Assembly: GCA_021823625.1 (NCBI GenBank)
Contig: JAKANS010000004.1
Span: forward strand, 1 to 64,000
Length of the DNA: 64,000 bases
Direction: 5' to 3'
Source: a bacterium
Lineage (GTDB): Bacteria > Verrucomicrobiota > Verrucomicrobiia > Limisphaerales > J093
Within the stretch, counting starts at the first letter, position 1. The number at the start of each line of letters is the position of its first letter. Below the pieces are notes generated by a model. That model had not been told where the DNA came from, made no database searches, and saw only the letters and a list, made by a program, of their open reading frames with translations. This document shows positions 54,472-64,000 of this stretch, one piece after another. A program made the translations under genes and the position numbers.

Positions 54472-55341
54472 ATGCGCCAAACCGACCACCCCGCCAAGTC
54501 GCCGCCTTCCGAGCCTGCCCGCGAGGCCGCCGGCCAGCCGGCCGGGCTGCGCCGATACGCCGGGGTTTACGCCGCGCTTTGCCGCAACTCGGTGGTGCGC
54601 GAGATGAGTTTCAAGACGAACTTCCTGCTCTGGATCGTGGTGGAACTGCTGTGGTTCGCGCTGCAACTGACGTTCGTCGCCGTGATCTACCAGCACACCG
54701 AGCGCATCGGCACCTGGACCAAATGGCAGGTGGTTTTGCTCGTGGGCGCCAGCAACCTCATCCAGCAACTCTTCACCGCGTTGTTCCTGAGCAACTGCGT
54801 TCAGCTCTCCGAGCACGTCCGCACCGGCCGGCTCGACTTCCTGCTGCTGCTCCCGGTCAACGCGCGATTCCTGATCTCGCTGCGCCAGGTGGATCTCGGC
54901 GCCTTCGTCAACGCCGCCTCGGCGCTGACGGTGATGAGTTACGCCGCCTGGCAACTACACCTGACGCCCCGCCCGCTCCAAATCCTGGGCTTTGCCGCCC
55001 TCGCAGCCGTGGGGGTGTCGATTCACTACTCGCTCATGTTCCTGCTCGCGAGCGTCAGCTTCTGGACCGTCCGTGCCGAGGGCATCGTCTGGGGCTATTA
55101 CAACCTTTTCAACCTGGCCCGCCTCCCGGACGCAGCGTTTCGTCCGGGCGCGTTCAAAGTCGTCTTCACCTTCGTCCTGCCCATGCTCCTGGTCGCGAAC
55201 GTGCCGGTGAAGCTGTTGATCGACCGGTTGTCGTCGCCGCTGGAAATGCTCCTGTTGCTGGGCCTGGCGGGCGCGTGCTTTGCGGCGTCGGAGTGGGTCT
55301 GGCGTTTCTCGGTCAAACACTACACCAGCGCCAGCTCCTGA
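54472..55341 (+). CDS. ABC-2 family transporter permease
   Basis: NSVVREMSFKTNFLLWIVVELLWFALQLTFVAVIYQHTERIGTW. Confidence 0.82.
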   Translation: MRQTDHPAKSPPSEPAREAAGQPAGLRRYAGVYAALCRNSVVREMSFKTNFLLWIVVELLWFALQLTFVAVIYQHTERIGTWTKWQVVLLVGASNLIQQLFTALFLSNCVQLSEHVRTGRLDFLLLLPVNARFLISLRQVDLGAFVNAASALTVMSYAAWQLHLTPRPLQILGFAALAAVGVSIHYSLMFLLASVSFWTVRAEGIVWGYYNLFNLARLPDAAFRPGAFKVVFTFVLPMLLVANVPVKLLIDRLSSPLEMLLLLGLAGACFAASEWVWRFSVKHYTSASS

Positions 55342-55399
55342 CGCGGGCCGCGCCCAGTTTGTGTTTGCCTCGCTTCCGCGCCCGCGATTTGATCGCCGC

Positions 55400-56650
55400 A
55401 TGAACCACACATCGTGCTCCGTGCCTCGGACTTCTTCGCAGCCCGCCGTGACCCGCCGTCAATTCCTGGCGGGCGCCAGCGCGGCAGCGGTTGGCTTCAC
55501 CATCCTCGACCCCGCACTGGTGCGGGGCGCGGACGCGAACGCCAAACTCAATCTGGGCCTCATCGGCTGCGGCGGACGCGGCAAATGGATCACCGGCCTG
55601 TTCGCAAAACACGGCGGCTACAACATCGCCGGCGTGTTCGACTACTTCGCTGACCGCGCGAACGAGGCTGGCGACCAGTTCAAAGTGCCGGCGGCGAACC
55701 GCTACACCGGCCTCCACGGCTACGAGCGGCTGCTCGCTCAACCGGGCCTCGACGCCGTGGCCATTATCAGCCCACCCTACTTTCACCCCATCCAGGCCGC
55801 GGCGGCGGTCGCGGCGGGCAAGCACGTTTATCTCGCCAAACCCATCGCCGTCGATGTCCCCGGCTGCCAGACCGTCGCCGACAGCGGCCGGCAGGCGACC
55901 GCGAAGAACCTTTGTTTTCTCGTGGATTTCCAGACTCGCGCGCATCCGGCTTACCAGGAAGTCGTGAAGCGCGTGCACGCCGGGCAAATCGGCCGGCTGA
56001 TCAGCCTCGACGCGGGTTATCAATGCGACCTGTACTTCGAAGGCATGGACGCTGAGTTCCGGAAGAGCAAGCGTGACGCTGAAGCCCGCCTGCGCGCCTG
56101 GGCCATCGACCGCGTCCTGTCCGGCGACGTCATCACCGAGCAGAACATCCATTCGCTGGACGTGGCCGCGTGGTTCGCCGACGCGGCCCCGCTCAAGGCT
56201 TACGGCACCGGCGGGCGGGCGCGCCCCTTCCTTGGTGACTGCTGGGACCATTACGCCGTCATCTTCTATTTCCCGAGCGACGTGACCGTGAGCTTCAGCT
56301 CCAAGCAGGTCGGTTTCGGCTACGACGACATCATGTGCCGGGCCTACGGCATGAATGGAACCGTCGAGACGCATTACTCGGGCAAGGTCTCGCTGCGGAC
56401 CAAGGACGACGCCTTCAACGGCGACACGCGGAACCTGTACGAGGACGGTGCAGTGCGAAACATCGCCGCCTTCCACGAGGCCATCGCCAAAGGTGATTTC
56501 GCGAACGCCACAGTTCCGCCCAGCGTGCGCAGCAACCTGACGACCATCCTTGGCCGCACTGCCGCTTACGCGAACCGGGAGGTCACCTGGACCGAGATGA
56601 TGCAGAAGAACGAGAAGTTGGAATTCGCTACCTCCAGCTTGAAAGGCTAA
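55400..56650 (+). CDS. Gfo/Idh/MocA family oxidoreductase with Tat signal
   Basis: TRRQFLAGASAAAVGFTILDPALV (twin Arg); LNLGLIGCGGRGKWI. Confidence 0.9.
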   Translation: MNHTSCSVPRTSSQPAVTRRQFLAGASAAAVGFTILDPALVRGADANAKLNLGLIGCGGRGKWITGLFAKHGGYNIAGVFDYFADRANEAGDQFKVPAANRYTGLHGYERLLAQPGLDAVAIISPPYFHPIQAAAAVAAGKHVYLAKPIAVDVPGCQTVADSGRQATAKNLCFLVDFQTRAHPAYQEVVKRVHAGQIGRLISLDAGYQCDLYFEGMDAEFRKSKRDAEARLRAWAIDRVLSGDVITEQNIHSLDVAAWFADAAPLKAYGTGGRARPFLGDCWDHYAVIFYFPSDVTVSFSSKQVGFGYDDIMCRAYGMNGTVETHYSGKVSLRTKDDAFNGDTRNLYEDGAVRNIAAFHEAIAKGDFANATVPPSVRSNLTTILGRTAAYANREVTWTEMMQKNEKLEFATSSLKG

Positions 56651-56817
56651 CCCAGGTTCGTCAATTGGCGGGGCGAAAAGGCGGCGTCCCGATTGTGGCG
56701 GCGGTGCGGCAGCGGCGCAGCCACCCATTCGAAATCGGGACATACCGGCGAAAGCGGAGTTTCGCCGGGGTTGGGCAAGGCCACCGGGCCTTGTCCTCCA
56801 ATCCCCCGGCCGTCGGA

Positions 56818-58218
56818 TCACCAGCCGGGGTTGGGTTTCACGATTGCCTTCAAGCCTTCCGGGGCGGTGATGTAGATCGGGCTTTCGCTCAACGGCACGG
56901 TGAGACTGCCGGTGCGGATCGGGTCCAGTTCCACGAACCGCCGCGTGCCCAGCACATCGTGGAAGGTCAGGCCGCGCTCGGTGTTGTTGATGCGAAGGTG
57001 CGCGAACGGCCGCGTGGTCCAGGCAACCATGACGTCTTCCTTCTTCGCCGCGTCGTTGAACACCACCGCGAACACGTCGGGGCCGAAGGCGTCGTTGCGC
57101 ACCCAGCGCTTGCCTTCCAAAAGGCGGGTCATCCAGCCAAAGGCGGCGAAAGCGTACTTGGGCGACAAATCCGCGCGGGCCAGGCCCACCATGTCGGCCT
57201 GGTCAAACTGGCGGTCGCCCTGGTCGGCGAGCGTCCACCAAAACACCTTCTGAATCGCCGGCGACGCCATCGCCAGTGTGTAAAATCGCACCGCCAGGTC
57301 GGCCTGACGCAGTTCGCTGGTGCCGTACGGGTGGAGGTGGGAATTCCAGCAAATCTCGGTGATCCAGATCGGCTTGGGCCGGCCGAACTGCCGCATCAGC
57401 TTCACCAGTTCGTCGGTCTGCTCCAGGAACGTCATGTTCACCATCGCGTAGTCGGTGGGGAGTTCGCCGCTGTGCCAGACCTTCACGTATTGGTCGAGCG
57501 TCCACCGATCGAACTTGTCCTCCGGCGCGTTCGGCGGCCGGTACGGGTGAAACGCCACGATGTCGAACGCCCCGTAAGGCACCTGCTTCAACACGCGACC
57601 CGCCCAGAGCACGTCGCAAAACGCCATGTTCAGGCCCACCACCTTGGCCTCCGCGTTCGCGCCGTGAATGGCGGGTCCCGCCGCGGCGAGCAGACGCGCG
57701 TAATCGTCCGGCGTGCCGTCCCAAAAACCGCCGTTCGGTTCGTTCCAAATCTGCCAGGTGTCCACGAGGCCGGCGTAATGCTTGGCCGCGGCCTGGACGA
57801 ACTTCACGAACGCGTCCACGCCTTCGGTCGTGCGCGGGTCGTGGAAGGTGGGCGCGTACGCGAGGCAACCCAGGATTTGAATGCCGTGCGCACGGAGCTT
57901 GCGCACCAATTCGTCGTGCGCTTCCCAGCGATACTCGCCCGGCATCCGCTCGATCCGGCGCCAGGCGAAATCCTGCCGCGCCCATTTGACCCCCAGCTCC
58001 TGCATCGCCAGCAGGCGCGCCTCGAGGTCCGGCGTGTCCGGGCGCAAGGCGGTGTTGAGGCCGAACGGCGAGTCCGCGATCAGGTTGGTGGCGAACGGCG
58101 CCGGCGGCAACGTGAAGCGAAAACTCGACTCCGCCTTCGGCGGTTCGGCGGCGGCCAATGAGGCGGCCAGCGCACCCACCGCCCAAGCCAGAGCCAGCGT
58201 CTTCTGCGACGATTTCAT
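56818..58218 (-). CDS. secreted glycoside hydrolase, clan GH-A (GH39/GH5-like)
   Basis: Signal peptide; VDTWQIWNEPNGGFW acid/base motif; PIWITEICWNS nucleophile region. Confidence 0.75.
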   Translation of the reverse strand: MKSSQKTLALAWAVGALAASLAAAEPPKAESSFRFTLPPAPFATNLIADSPFGLNTALRPDTPDLEARLLAMQELGVKWARQDFAWRRIERMPGEYRWEAHDELVRKLRAHGIQILGCLAYAPTFHDPRTTEGVDAFVKFVQAAAKHYAGLVDTWQIWNEPNGGFWDGTPDDYARLLAAAGPAIHGANAEAKVVGLNMAFCDVLWAGRVLKQVPYGAFDIVAFHPYRPPNAPEDKFDRWTLDQYVKVWHSGELPTDYAMVNMTFLEQTDELVKLMRQFGRPKPIWITEICWNSHLHPYGTSELRQADLAVRFYTLAMASPAIQKVFWWTLADQGDRQFDQADMVGLARADLSPKYAFAAFGWMTRLLEGKRWVRNDAFGPDVFAVVFNDAAKKEDVMVAWTTRPFAHLRINNTERGLTFHDVLGTRRFVELDPIRTGSLTVPLSESPIYITAPEGLKAIVKPNPGW

Positions 58219-58273
58219 GGCGGTAGGGTCGAAGAACCAGCCGCGCGAGAAAAGCCTGTTCTGGCGGCCTCCT

Positions 58274-59701
58274 TTATCGGCGTCGCACGCGCAAGGCGAT
58301 GTCTTCCTCGAACGCCGGGCTCGCCAGAGGCGTGGGACCGCCGGCCGTTGTCAGTTCCGCCCGCTTGTCCACCGCGCCGGTTTTCGGATTCACCCACTCC
58401 ACGCCGTAACTGCCCGCCGGCAGCGCGAGGTTCAAGGTCGCCGTCTGCGGACCCGTGGGCGCATTCTTGTCCTTCGTGTCGCGCGCCAGATAAATCGCCC
58501 ACGCCTGCCCCGGCTCGACCAGCGCGTAGGCGCGATGCCCGCGCGGCACCCCGCCGGCGATGGCTCCGGCGTCCGGCTTCAGGCGCACGAAGTCGAAGCT
58601 GCGGATGAAGTCGCCGAGAATCTTCATCTGCCGGCGAAAGACCGGGTTTCCGCCGCCGGGTTCGTTGGCCGGATAGCCAAACGTCCCGTCCTCGTGCCCG
58701 GCCACGAACGAGTAATCGAGGTTGTTGAACAGCCCGCCCCCCGCCAGCAGGAAGCTCCACGCCTCGACGCGGTACGGCAGGTCGTTCGTGCCGCGAAAAC
58801 CTGTCTCGTTGTCGCCGATCACCTTGTTCAGGCCATAGTTCATGGCCACCGTCTCCGGCGGGTAGGCGTAGTGAAAGTTGAAGATCGAGACGCCAGGATG
58901 TGGGTTCCCCACCTTCGCCTTGTCGTTGGCGATGTTTTGCGAAATCAGGTGCCGCACGCCCAATGGCTTCTCCGCAGCGGTGATCGTGTCGGCGATCCGG
59001 TGCTGCCACGCCATCGTCACGCCGCCGAAATACGGCTCGTTGCAGATTTCGTAGTACAGGTTGTCGAAGTCCTTCAACTCGGTGACGAGCTTCCGCACCA
59101 ACGCCTCCTGGGCGGCCAGCAAGCCGCCGTCCTTGTCCAGGGTATAGACGTTCGTGCGGGCGATGGCGCCAAGACCATTGACGTTGTTCGCCGCATTCAT
59201 GGGACTGAGCCGCCACATCGTGTCCTCGTACATCGGGCAAAACAGGTTCAACTCCACCACCACGCCACGCTTCGCCGCGTAACCAACGAACTCGCGCAGG
59301 CGCTGGAAATACGCGTCGTCCCAGCGCGTGAGGTCGAATTTGTTGCCGCCGTTCGCGTAGCCGGCCTGGTCGCTGCGCGCCCACGGGCAGAGCAGGCGGC
59401 CCGGCTCCGGCGCGAGCGTGTTGCGCGCGATGCTGAACGCGCCCGGCGGCTCGCAATACGCGCCGCTGAACGTCCGGGTGAGGTTCAGCCCGTCCTGCGC
59501 CAGCGTGTCCAGGTACTTGCGGAAATCGAAATCGCGGTTCAGGACCGCGCCGTAATGCTCGCCGGAAGTGATCAGCACGGTCGGCTGGCCGCGCCAGACG
59601 AAGTAATGCGGGTTGTCCGGGTGCAAAGCCAGCGGGGCCGCGGCGAAGGCGCTGCTGGCGGTCACGCCAAGCGAGAGCAGGAAGGCGAAAGTGGAACGCA
59701 T
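58274..59701 (-). CDS. secreted glycoside hydrolase-like protein (TIM-barrel)
   Basis: Signal peptide; NLYYEICNEPYFGG; IGDNETGF. Confidence 0.7.
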   Translation of the reverse strand: MRSTFAFLLSLGVTASSAFAAAPLALHPDNPHYFVWRGQPTVLITSGEHYGAVLNRDFDFRKYLDTLAQDGLNLTRTFSGAYCEPPGAFSIARNTLAPEPGRLLCPWARSDQAGYANGGNKFDLTRWDDAYFQRLREFVGYAAKRGVVVELNLFCPMYEDTMWRLSPMNAANNVNGLGAIARTNVYTLDKDGGLLAAQEALVRKLVTELKDFDNLYYEICNEPYFGGVTMAWQHRIADTITAAEKPLGVRHLISQNIANDKAKVGNPHPGVSIFNFHYAYPPETVAMNYGLNKVIGDNETGFRGTNDLPYRVEAWSFLLAGGGLFNNLDYSFVAGHEDGTFGYPANEPGGGNPVFRRQMKILGDFIRSFDFVRLKPDAGAIAGGVPRGHRAYALVEPGQAWAIYLARDTKDKNAPTGPQTATLNLALPAGSYGVEWVNPKTGAVDKRAELTTAGGPTPLASPAFEEDIALRVRRR

Positions 59702-59979
59702 GGCGGCAGCTTAGGCCGACTCGAACTTGCCTGGCAAGCCGCGCCAAGGCCGGGTCGTGTCCGGCAGTGCCTCCCAAAGTTGTCGCTGGAGCGCCGGCTT
59801 GCAGCCGGGTTTGCCGCAATTGCCTGTCCGCTTCCTTGCCCAAGCGCCAGGGGGCTGGCGCACTCCCGGACGCTACCGCGCCGTCGAGTGCGCTCAATTC
59901 GGCGCCCGCGTCCTGGACTGCGGCAGTCCTCTGCCGCTTTCGAACGCACACATGGGACACCCAACTCTGAGACACCACC

Positions 59980-60474
59980 CTAGAACACGTACGGGATCAT
60001 CCGCCAGGTCCGCGCCGCGTACGCGCGGTACTCCGGATACCGCGCCGACACCAACTGCTCTTCGCAGCCGATTCGCGCCAGCGCACTGGCCAGAACCAGG
60101 CCGCCCAGCAACGCGGTCGTTCCTGAAAGGTGCGCCGCGGCTCCCGCCCCGGCGAACAGGCACACCGCCGTGTAGATCGGATGCCGGATGAACCGATACG
60201 GTCCGGTGGTCACCAGACCGCCTTCGGTGGGGTTCGCAGCCAGATGAAAGCTGCGCCGACCAAAGGCCAGCCGCGCCCAGATCAGGAGCCAAACCGCCGC
60301 CGCTTGCGGGACGATGACGAGTGGGGACCGGAAAAGGAGGCTCCCGGTGGCCAACAGACCGAGGAGGCCGCCGATCATTCCCAGGTAGCCGATGACCGAG
60401 AGCGTCTTCATCCGGTGTGAATCCGAATCGGTTGACCACGCCCGCGGCTCCACTGGCCGCGATCCCCGTTTCAA
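59980..60474 (-). CDS. isoprenylcysteine carboxyl methyltransferase-family membrane protein
   Basis: TTGPYRFIRHPIYTAVCLF; YPEYRAYAARTWRMIPYVF. Confidence 0.8.
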   Translation of the reverse strand: MKRGSRPVEPRAWSTDSDSHRMKTLSVIGYLGMIGGLLGLLATGSLLFRSPLVIVPQAAAVWLLIWARLAFGRRSFHLAANPTEGGLVTTGPYRFIRHPIYTAVCLFAGAGAAAHLSGTTALLGGLVLASALARIGCEEQLVSARYPEYRAYAARTWRMIPYVF

Positions 60475-62475
60475 TCAAGGCTGGAGCGGGCCGAGCCAGC
60501 GCTTGATCAGGCCCGCCTGGGGATGGTCGGGCTGGAGGGCGAGGACTTTCTCGTAATGTTCCTGCGCCTTCGCGCGATCACCCAGCTTGGTGGCGTACAG
60601 GTTGGCCAGCGCGAGGTGGGCCGGGACGTTGGCCGGCTCGCGGGCGAGGACTTGATCGAGTTGCTGGGCCGCGTCCAGCGGATAGCCGGCGCGCTCCAGC
60701 GCGAGCGCGAAGCCGTACCGGGCGCGGGTGTCGGCGGGCGCGATGGCGAGCGCCCGCTCGTACGCGGCGAGCGAGCGCGGCCAGTCGGCGAGGTCGAACG
60801 CGGCCACGGCCAGGTTGTACTGGGCGTTGAAGCTGGCGGGGTCGGCCTGCACCGCCTGCGAGTAGTCCGCGAGCGCCTCGCCCACTCGCCCGGCCTTGTG
60901 GGCCGCCACGCCTTGGGCCACGAGACGGGAGGCTTCGGCGGTGTTCCCGGCCGCGGGCACGGCGGGCGACTGGTAAACGTACCGCGGAAAAGTCGGTCGT
61001 GCGGGCGCGGGCGGCGGCGGCGCGGGAGCTGCGGAATCCTTCGTTGGAATCGGTGTGGGGCGTTTGCCATCGGCCTTCTTTTTAGCCGTGTTTTCGGTTT
61101 CCGCGTCAACCTTCTTGTCCTTGGAGCCAAACAATTTCAGCGGATTGAGCTTGGCGATGAACGAACGCTTCTTGGGCTCCGCGCCGGCGTACTCGGGCTC
61201 GGTCGCGGTTTCGGCAGCCGACGGCGTTCGCGCAACGTCGGCGGTCTCAGTGGCCAGGGCTTCCAACTCGCGTCCGGGGACGATGGTCGGACCTTCCCGC
61301 ACGGTGACTGTTTCGAGCGGTGGTTCGGAGACGGTTGGTTTCTCCGGCACTTTCGCAACCGCCACCCCGGTGGTGGGAGCGCTGGTGGTCGGGGGCGGCT
61401 TGGCGGCGGCGACTGACTCGGTCGCGTTCGTCTTGGGGGTAAGCGGTGGCGCCGCGGCAACATGGGTCGGGACTTCAGGTTTGCCGACGACAACCGGCGG
61501 GGGCGAAGTGCGGACTGCCGCGGGCGGCGGCGAAGTCTTAACTACCACCGGCGGTGCGGAGGTTTTGACCAGCGCTGGGGGGCGTGAGGTGTGGACCGCA
61601 ACCGGCGGCGCCGAAGTGCGCGCCAGCCCGACCACGTTGCTGCGGGCAGGTGGCGGGTTCGTCACAATGGCCACGACGGGCGGCGGGTGGGTTGGCACAA
61701 CCACCGGCTTCAACGCCAGTGCGAGTTGGTTGGTGACGGCCCGCAGCGCAGCGGCATTGGGCGAATCGCCGGCCACGGCCAGGTAGGCGCTGTATTTCTG
61801 CAACGCGAAGGACCGGTCGTTGAGCTGCTGGGAAAGAATCGCTTCGTTCAATAACGCGGGCGGGTAGTTGGTGATGCGATTCAGCGCGGCTTCAAAGTAC
61901 TGGAACGCCTCGCGTGCCTGGCGGCGTTGGGCATGACTCAAACCCAGCGCATTGAGCGCCTCGGCTTGCAGCACGACGGGGGGGTTCAGGCGCAGAACCT
62001 GTTGGAGATTGCGTTCGGCGGCGGCGTAGAGCCGGGCGCGGAGTTGGGCCTTGCCGAGCATGAGCCAGCCGGCCGGATCCTCCGGAACGTGCGCGGTGTA
62101 AGTGGTCAGTTCGTTGGCGGCGGGCGGCAGGTTCGTTTGATCCAGAAACAGCACGCCGCGATTGAACCGGGCGGCAAAGAGGTTGAAATCCTTGTCCAGC
62201 GCGGTCTGGTAGGCCTGGGCCGCCTCGCTGAACCGGCCGGATCGGTGGTACGCCAAACCCAGGAAGTTCCACGCCTGCGCGCAGGCGGGCGCGTTGGTGG
62301 CGAAGGCTTGCACCGCGGCGCGCAGCGGTTCGATGGCCTCCGCCGGCCGGCCGGCGTTGATGAGGCGTTCGCCGGTGAGCAGTTCGTTGCGACCCGGCGG
62401 GCTGCAGGCGGTCAACACCACCGCCGCCAGCAGGACCGCCGCCGCGGACCGACGGCGGGCAAGGCGCGTTAACAC
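60475..62475 (-). CDS. TPR-repeat lipoprotein, GTG start inferred
   Basis: AAVVLTACSPPGRNE lipobox; multiple TPR motifs at both ends. Confidence 0.8.
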   Translation of the reverse strand: MLTRLARRRSAAAVLLAAVVLTACSPPGRNELLTGERLINAGRPAEAIEPLRAAVQAFATNAPACAQAWNFLGLAYHRSGRFSEAAQAYQTALDKDFNLFAARFNRGVLFLDQTNLPPAANELTTYTAHVPEDPAGWLMLGKAQLRARLYAAAERNLQQVLRLNPPVVLQAEALNALGLSHAQRRQAREAFQYFEAALNRITNYPPALLNEAILSQQLNDRSFALQKYSAYLAVAGDSPNAAALRAVTNQLALALKPVVVPTHPPPVVAIVTNPPPARSNVVGLARTSAPPVAVHTSRPPALVKTSAPPVVVKTSPPPAAVRTSPPPVVVGKPEVPTHVAAAPPLTPKTNATESVAAAKPPPTTSAPTTGVAVAKVPEKPTVSEPPLETVTVREGPTIVPGRELEALATETADVARTPSAAETATEPEYAGAEPKKRSFIAKLNPLKLFGSKDKKVDAETENTAKKKADGKRPTPIPTKDSAAPAPPPPAPARPTFPRYVYQSPAVPAAGNTAEASRLVAQGVAAHKAGRVGEALADYSQAVQADPASFNAQYNLAVAAFDLADWPRSLAAYERALAIAPADTRARYGFALALERAGYPLDAAQQLDQVLAREPANVPAHLALANLYATKLGDRAKAQEHYEKVLALQPDHPQAGLIKRWLGPLQP
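61496..61627. repeat. 27-bp/9-aa tandem repeats in TPR protein
   Basis: TSAPPVAVH TSRPPALVK TSAPPVVVK TSPPPAAVR TSPPPVVVG. Confidence 0.8.
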
Positions 62476-62568
62476 CGGGGCGCGGTCAGGCTTGCCAACC
62501 GGATGGTCGAAGCCTGATAACACCCTCCGTTCTGGGGCGGCCAACATGTCGCCCGGTGGTAACACCCC

Positions 62569-63651
62569 ATGTTAGGCGCGTCAAGAAACCCACAGGCGGC
62601 GGCAAGCGCATTCGTGCTGGCGGTTGCGGTGTGCTTGGGAAGCGGGCTGCGCGCTCGCGCTGCAGAGTCGCAGACAAACGCGCCCACCGCCTTCCCGATT
62701 CGCGGCCCGGCCAAGGCCCGGGTGCTGATCGTCGAGGACGACCAGGCCACCAGCGCGTACGCCGCGCGCCTGGACGTCATCCGGCGCATGGTGGATCGCG
62801 GCCTGACCAACTTCACCGGCAGGACCTCACTGACCGACGCCTGGCGCAGTCTCGTGGCCACGCAGGACATCGTCGGCATCAAGGTGTACTCCGCTCCGGG
62901 CGCGCTGAGCGGCACCCGGCCGGCGGTGGCGGAGGCGCTGGTGTCGAGCTTGCTGGCCTCCGGGCACCCGGCCGCGGGGGTCATCATTTGGGACAAGCAA
63001 ATGGCCCCGTTGCGCCAGGCCGGATTCCTGGACCTGGGCGAACGGCTCGGCGTGCGCGTGGCGGCCAGCACCGAAGGCGGTTACGACACCAACCACTTTT
63101 ACGACAACGCCATCCTGGGCCAACTGGTGCACGGCGACCACGACTTCGACGTGCGCGGGGAAACGATGGGCCGCAAGTCGTACGTGTCAAAACTGGTGAG
63201 CCAGCAGATGACCAAGATCATCAGCCTGGCCCCGCTGTTGAACCACAACTTGACCGGCGTCTCCGGCCACTTGCTGAGTCTCTCGCTGGGCAGCGTGGAC
63301 AACACGATCCGCTTCGTCAGCGACCCCACCCGCCTGGCGGTGGCCGTGCCGGAAATCTATGCCCTGCCTGTGCTCGGCGATCGCGTGGTGCTCAACATCA
63401 CCGACGCTTTGCTGGCCCAGTATTACGGCGAGGAGCGGACATTGTTGCATTATTCGGCCGTGCTCAACCAACTTTGGTTCAGCACCGACCCGGTGGCGCT
63501 GGACGTGCTCGCCGCGCGCGAACTGGCCCGGCAACGCCAGCTCGCCGACATGCCCGCCGAGTCCTCCCATCTCGCGTTGTATCAGAACGCGAGCCTGGTG
63601 GAAATCGGCGTGAGCGACCCCAACGCCATCATCATCGAGACGGCGAAGTAG
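62569..63651 (+). CDS. DUF362 domain-containing protein
   Basis: VGIKVYSAPGALSGTRPAVAEALVSSLLASGHPAAGVIIWDK; NHNLTGVSGHLLSLSLGSVDN. Confidence 0.8.
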   Translation: MLGASRNPQAAASAFVLAVAVCLGSGLRARAAESQTNAPTAFPIRGPAKARVLIVEDDQATSAYAARLDVIRRMVDRGLTNFTGRTSLTDAWRSLVATQDIVGIKVYSAPGALSGTRPAVAEALVSSLLASGHPAAGVIIWDKQMAPLRQAGFLDLGERLGVRVAASTEGGYDTNHFYDNAILGQLVHGDHDFDVRGETMGRKSYVSKLVSQQMTKIISLAPLLNHNLTGVSGHLLSLSLGSVDNTIRFVSDPTRLAVAVPEIYALPVLGDRVVLNITDALLAQYYGEERTLLHYSAVLNQLWFSTDPVALDVLAARELARQRQLADMPAESSHLALYQNASLVEIGVSDPNAIIIETAK

Positions 63652-63746
63652 CCCGAAAGCTGGGGGATCGCGTCTGCCCGGTTAGGCGTGGAAACCGGCA
63701 TTTCAAGGCGAAGCCCATCCGGTCTCACAGCGCAGCCCCCCCGGGC

Positions 63747-64000
63747 TTACAGCGCCTCGGGCGTGAGGTGGTCGGTGTGCGAAGTGCCCAGGTCACCCTC
63801 GCGGCGCGTGGTCAGGTAGCGGTGAATCGCTTGCGCGGCGCGGCGTCCGTCGCGGACGGCATACACGACGGGGCTGGGCCCGCGCACCAAACCGCCGCCG
63901 GCAAACACGCCCGGAAGGCTGGTCATCTGGTTTTCGTCCACGCGCAGGCCGCCGGTCTCCGTTTGGGCGAGTTGCGAGTAATCCGCCCAGGTGCGATGCG
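63747..64000 (-). CDS. C-terminal part of glutamate-synthase small-subunit-like FAD oxidoreductase, truncated by window end
   Basis: MTSLPGVFAGGGLVRGPSPVVYAVRDGRRAAQAIHRYL. Confidence 0.85.
   Translation of the reverse strand, partial: HRTWADYSQLAQTETGGLRVDENQMTSLPGVFAGGGLVRGPSPVVYAVRDGRRAAQAIHRYLTTRREGDLGTSHTDHLTPEAL

Noticed and set aside
55313-56821. 502-aa minus ORF antisense to the Tat oxidoreductase
   Set aside because: Mirror of a conserved Gfo/Idh/MocA gene; typical high-GC shadow ORF.
58215-59978. 587-aa minus ORF overlapping the glycoside hydrolase in another frame
   Set aside because: Low-information Arg/Gly/Ala-rich frame; the 58274..59701 frame has signal peptide and conserved motifs.
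1-64000. Prophage, integrase, rRNA or tRNA genes
   Set aside because: No integrase, structural phage genes, tRNA-like cloverleaf or rRNA sequence could be recognised by eye.

Overview
64 kb window with the gene style of a high-GC PVC/Verrucomicrobia-type genome (taxonomy is inference). From about 1 to 53.2 kb nearly every gene is on the minus strand and forms a surface-polysaccharide locus. It contains an initiating sugar transferase, several GT4 glycosyltransferases, Wzx- and Wzy-like proteins, a complete pseudaminic-acid pathway (pseB, pseC, pseF, a pseG-pseH fusion, pseI), a UDP-ManNAc3NAcA-type pathway (wbpA, wbpE, a wbpB-wbpD fusion, wbpI-like), and a GHMP sugar kinase with a GalU-like pyrophosphorylase. 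At least a dozen toxin-antitoxin or nucleotidyltransferase/HEPN modules and many gene fragments interrupt it. From 53.6 kb onward there are ABC-2 permeases, a Tat-exported oxidoreductase, two glycoside hydrolases, a TPR lipoprotein and a DUF362 protein. The most unusual material is the repeat biology. (1) A REP-associated tyrosine transposase (RAYT) lies among hairpins with GTAG/GTGG/GGAG feet, an invariant TCC loop and covarying stems; in two genes the GTAG foot supplies the stop codon. (2) Degenerate 7-bp tandem repeats occur in intergenic DNA and in frame inside at least four sugar-biosynthesis genes; because 7 is not a multiple of 3, all three frames encode the same heptapeptide pattern. 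(3) A palindromic repeat is inserted in frame in an aminotransferase. (4) A HepT/MntA cassette is bracketed by a duplicated gene 3' end plus REPs. No database search was possible; all family names are from motif and sequence recognition.
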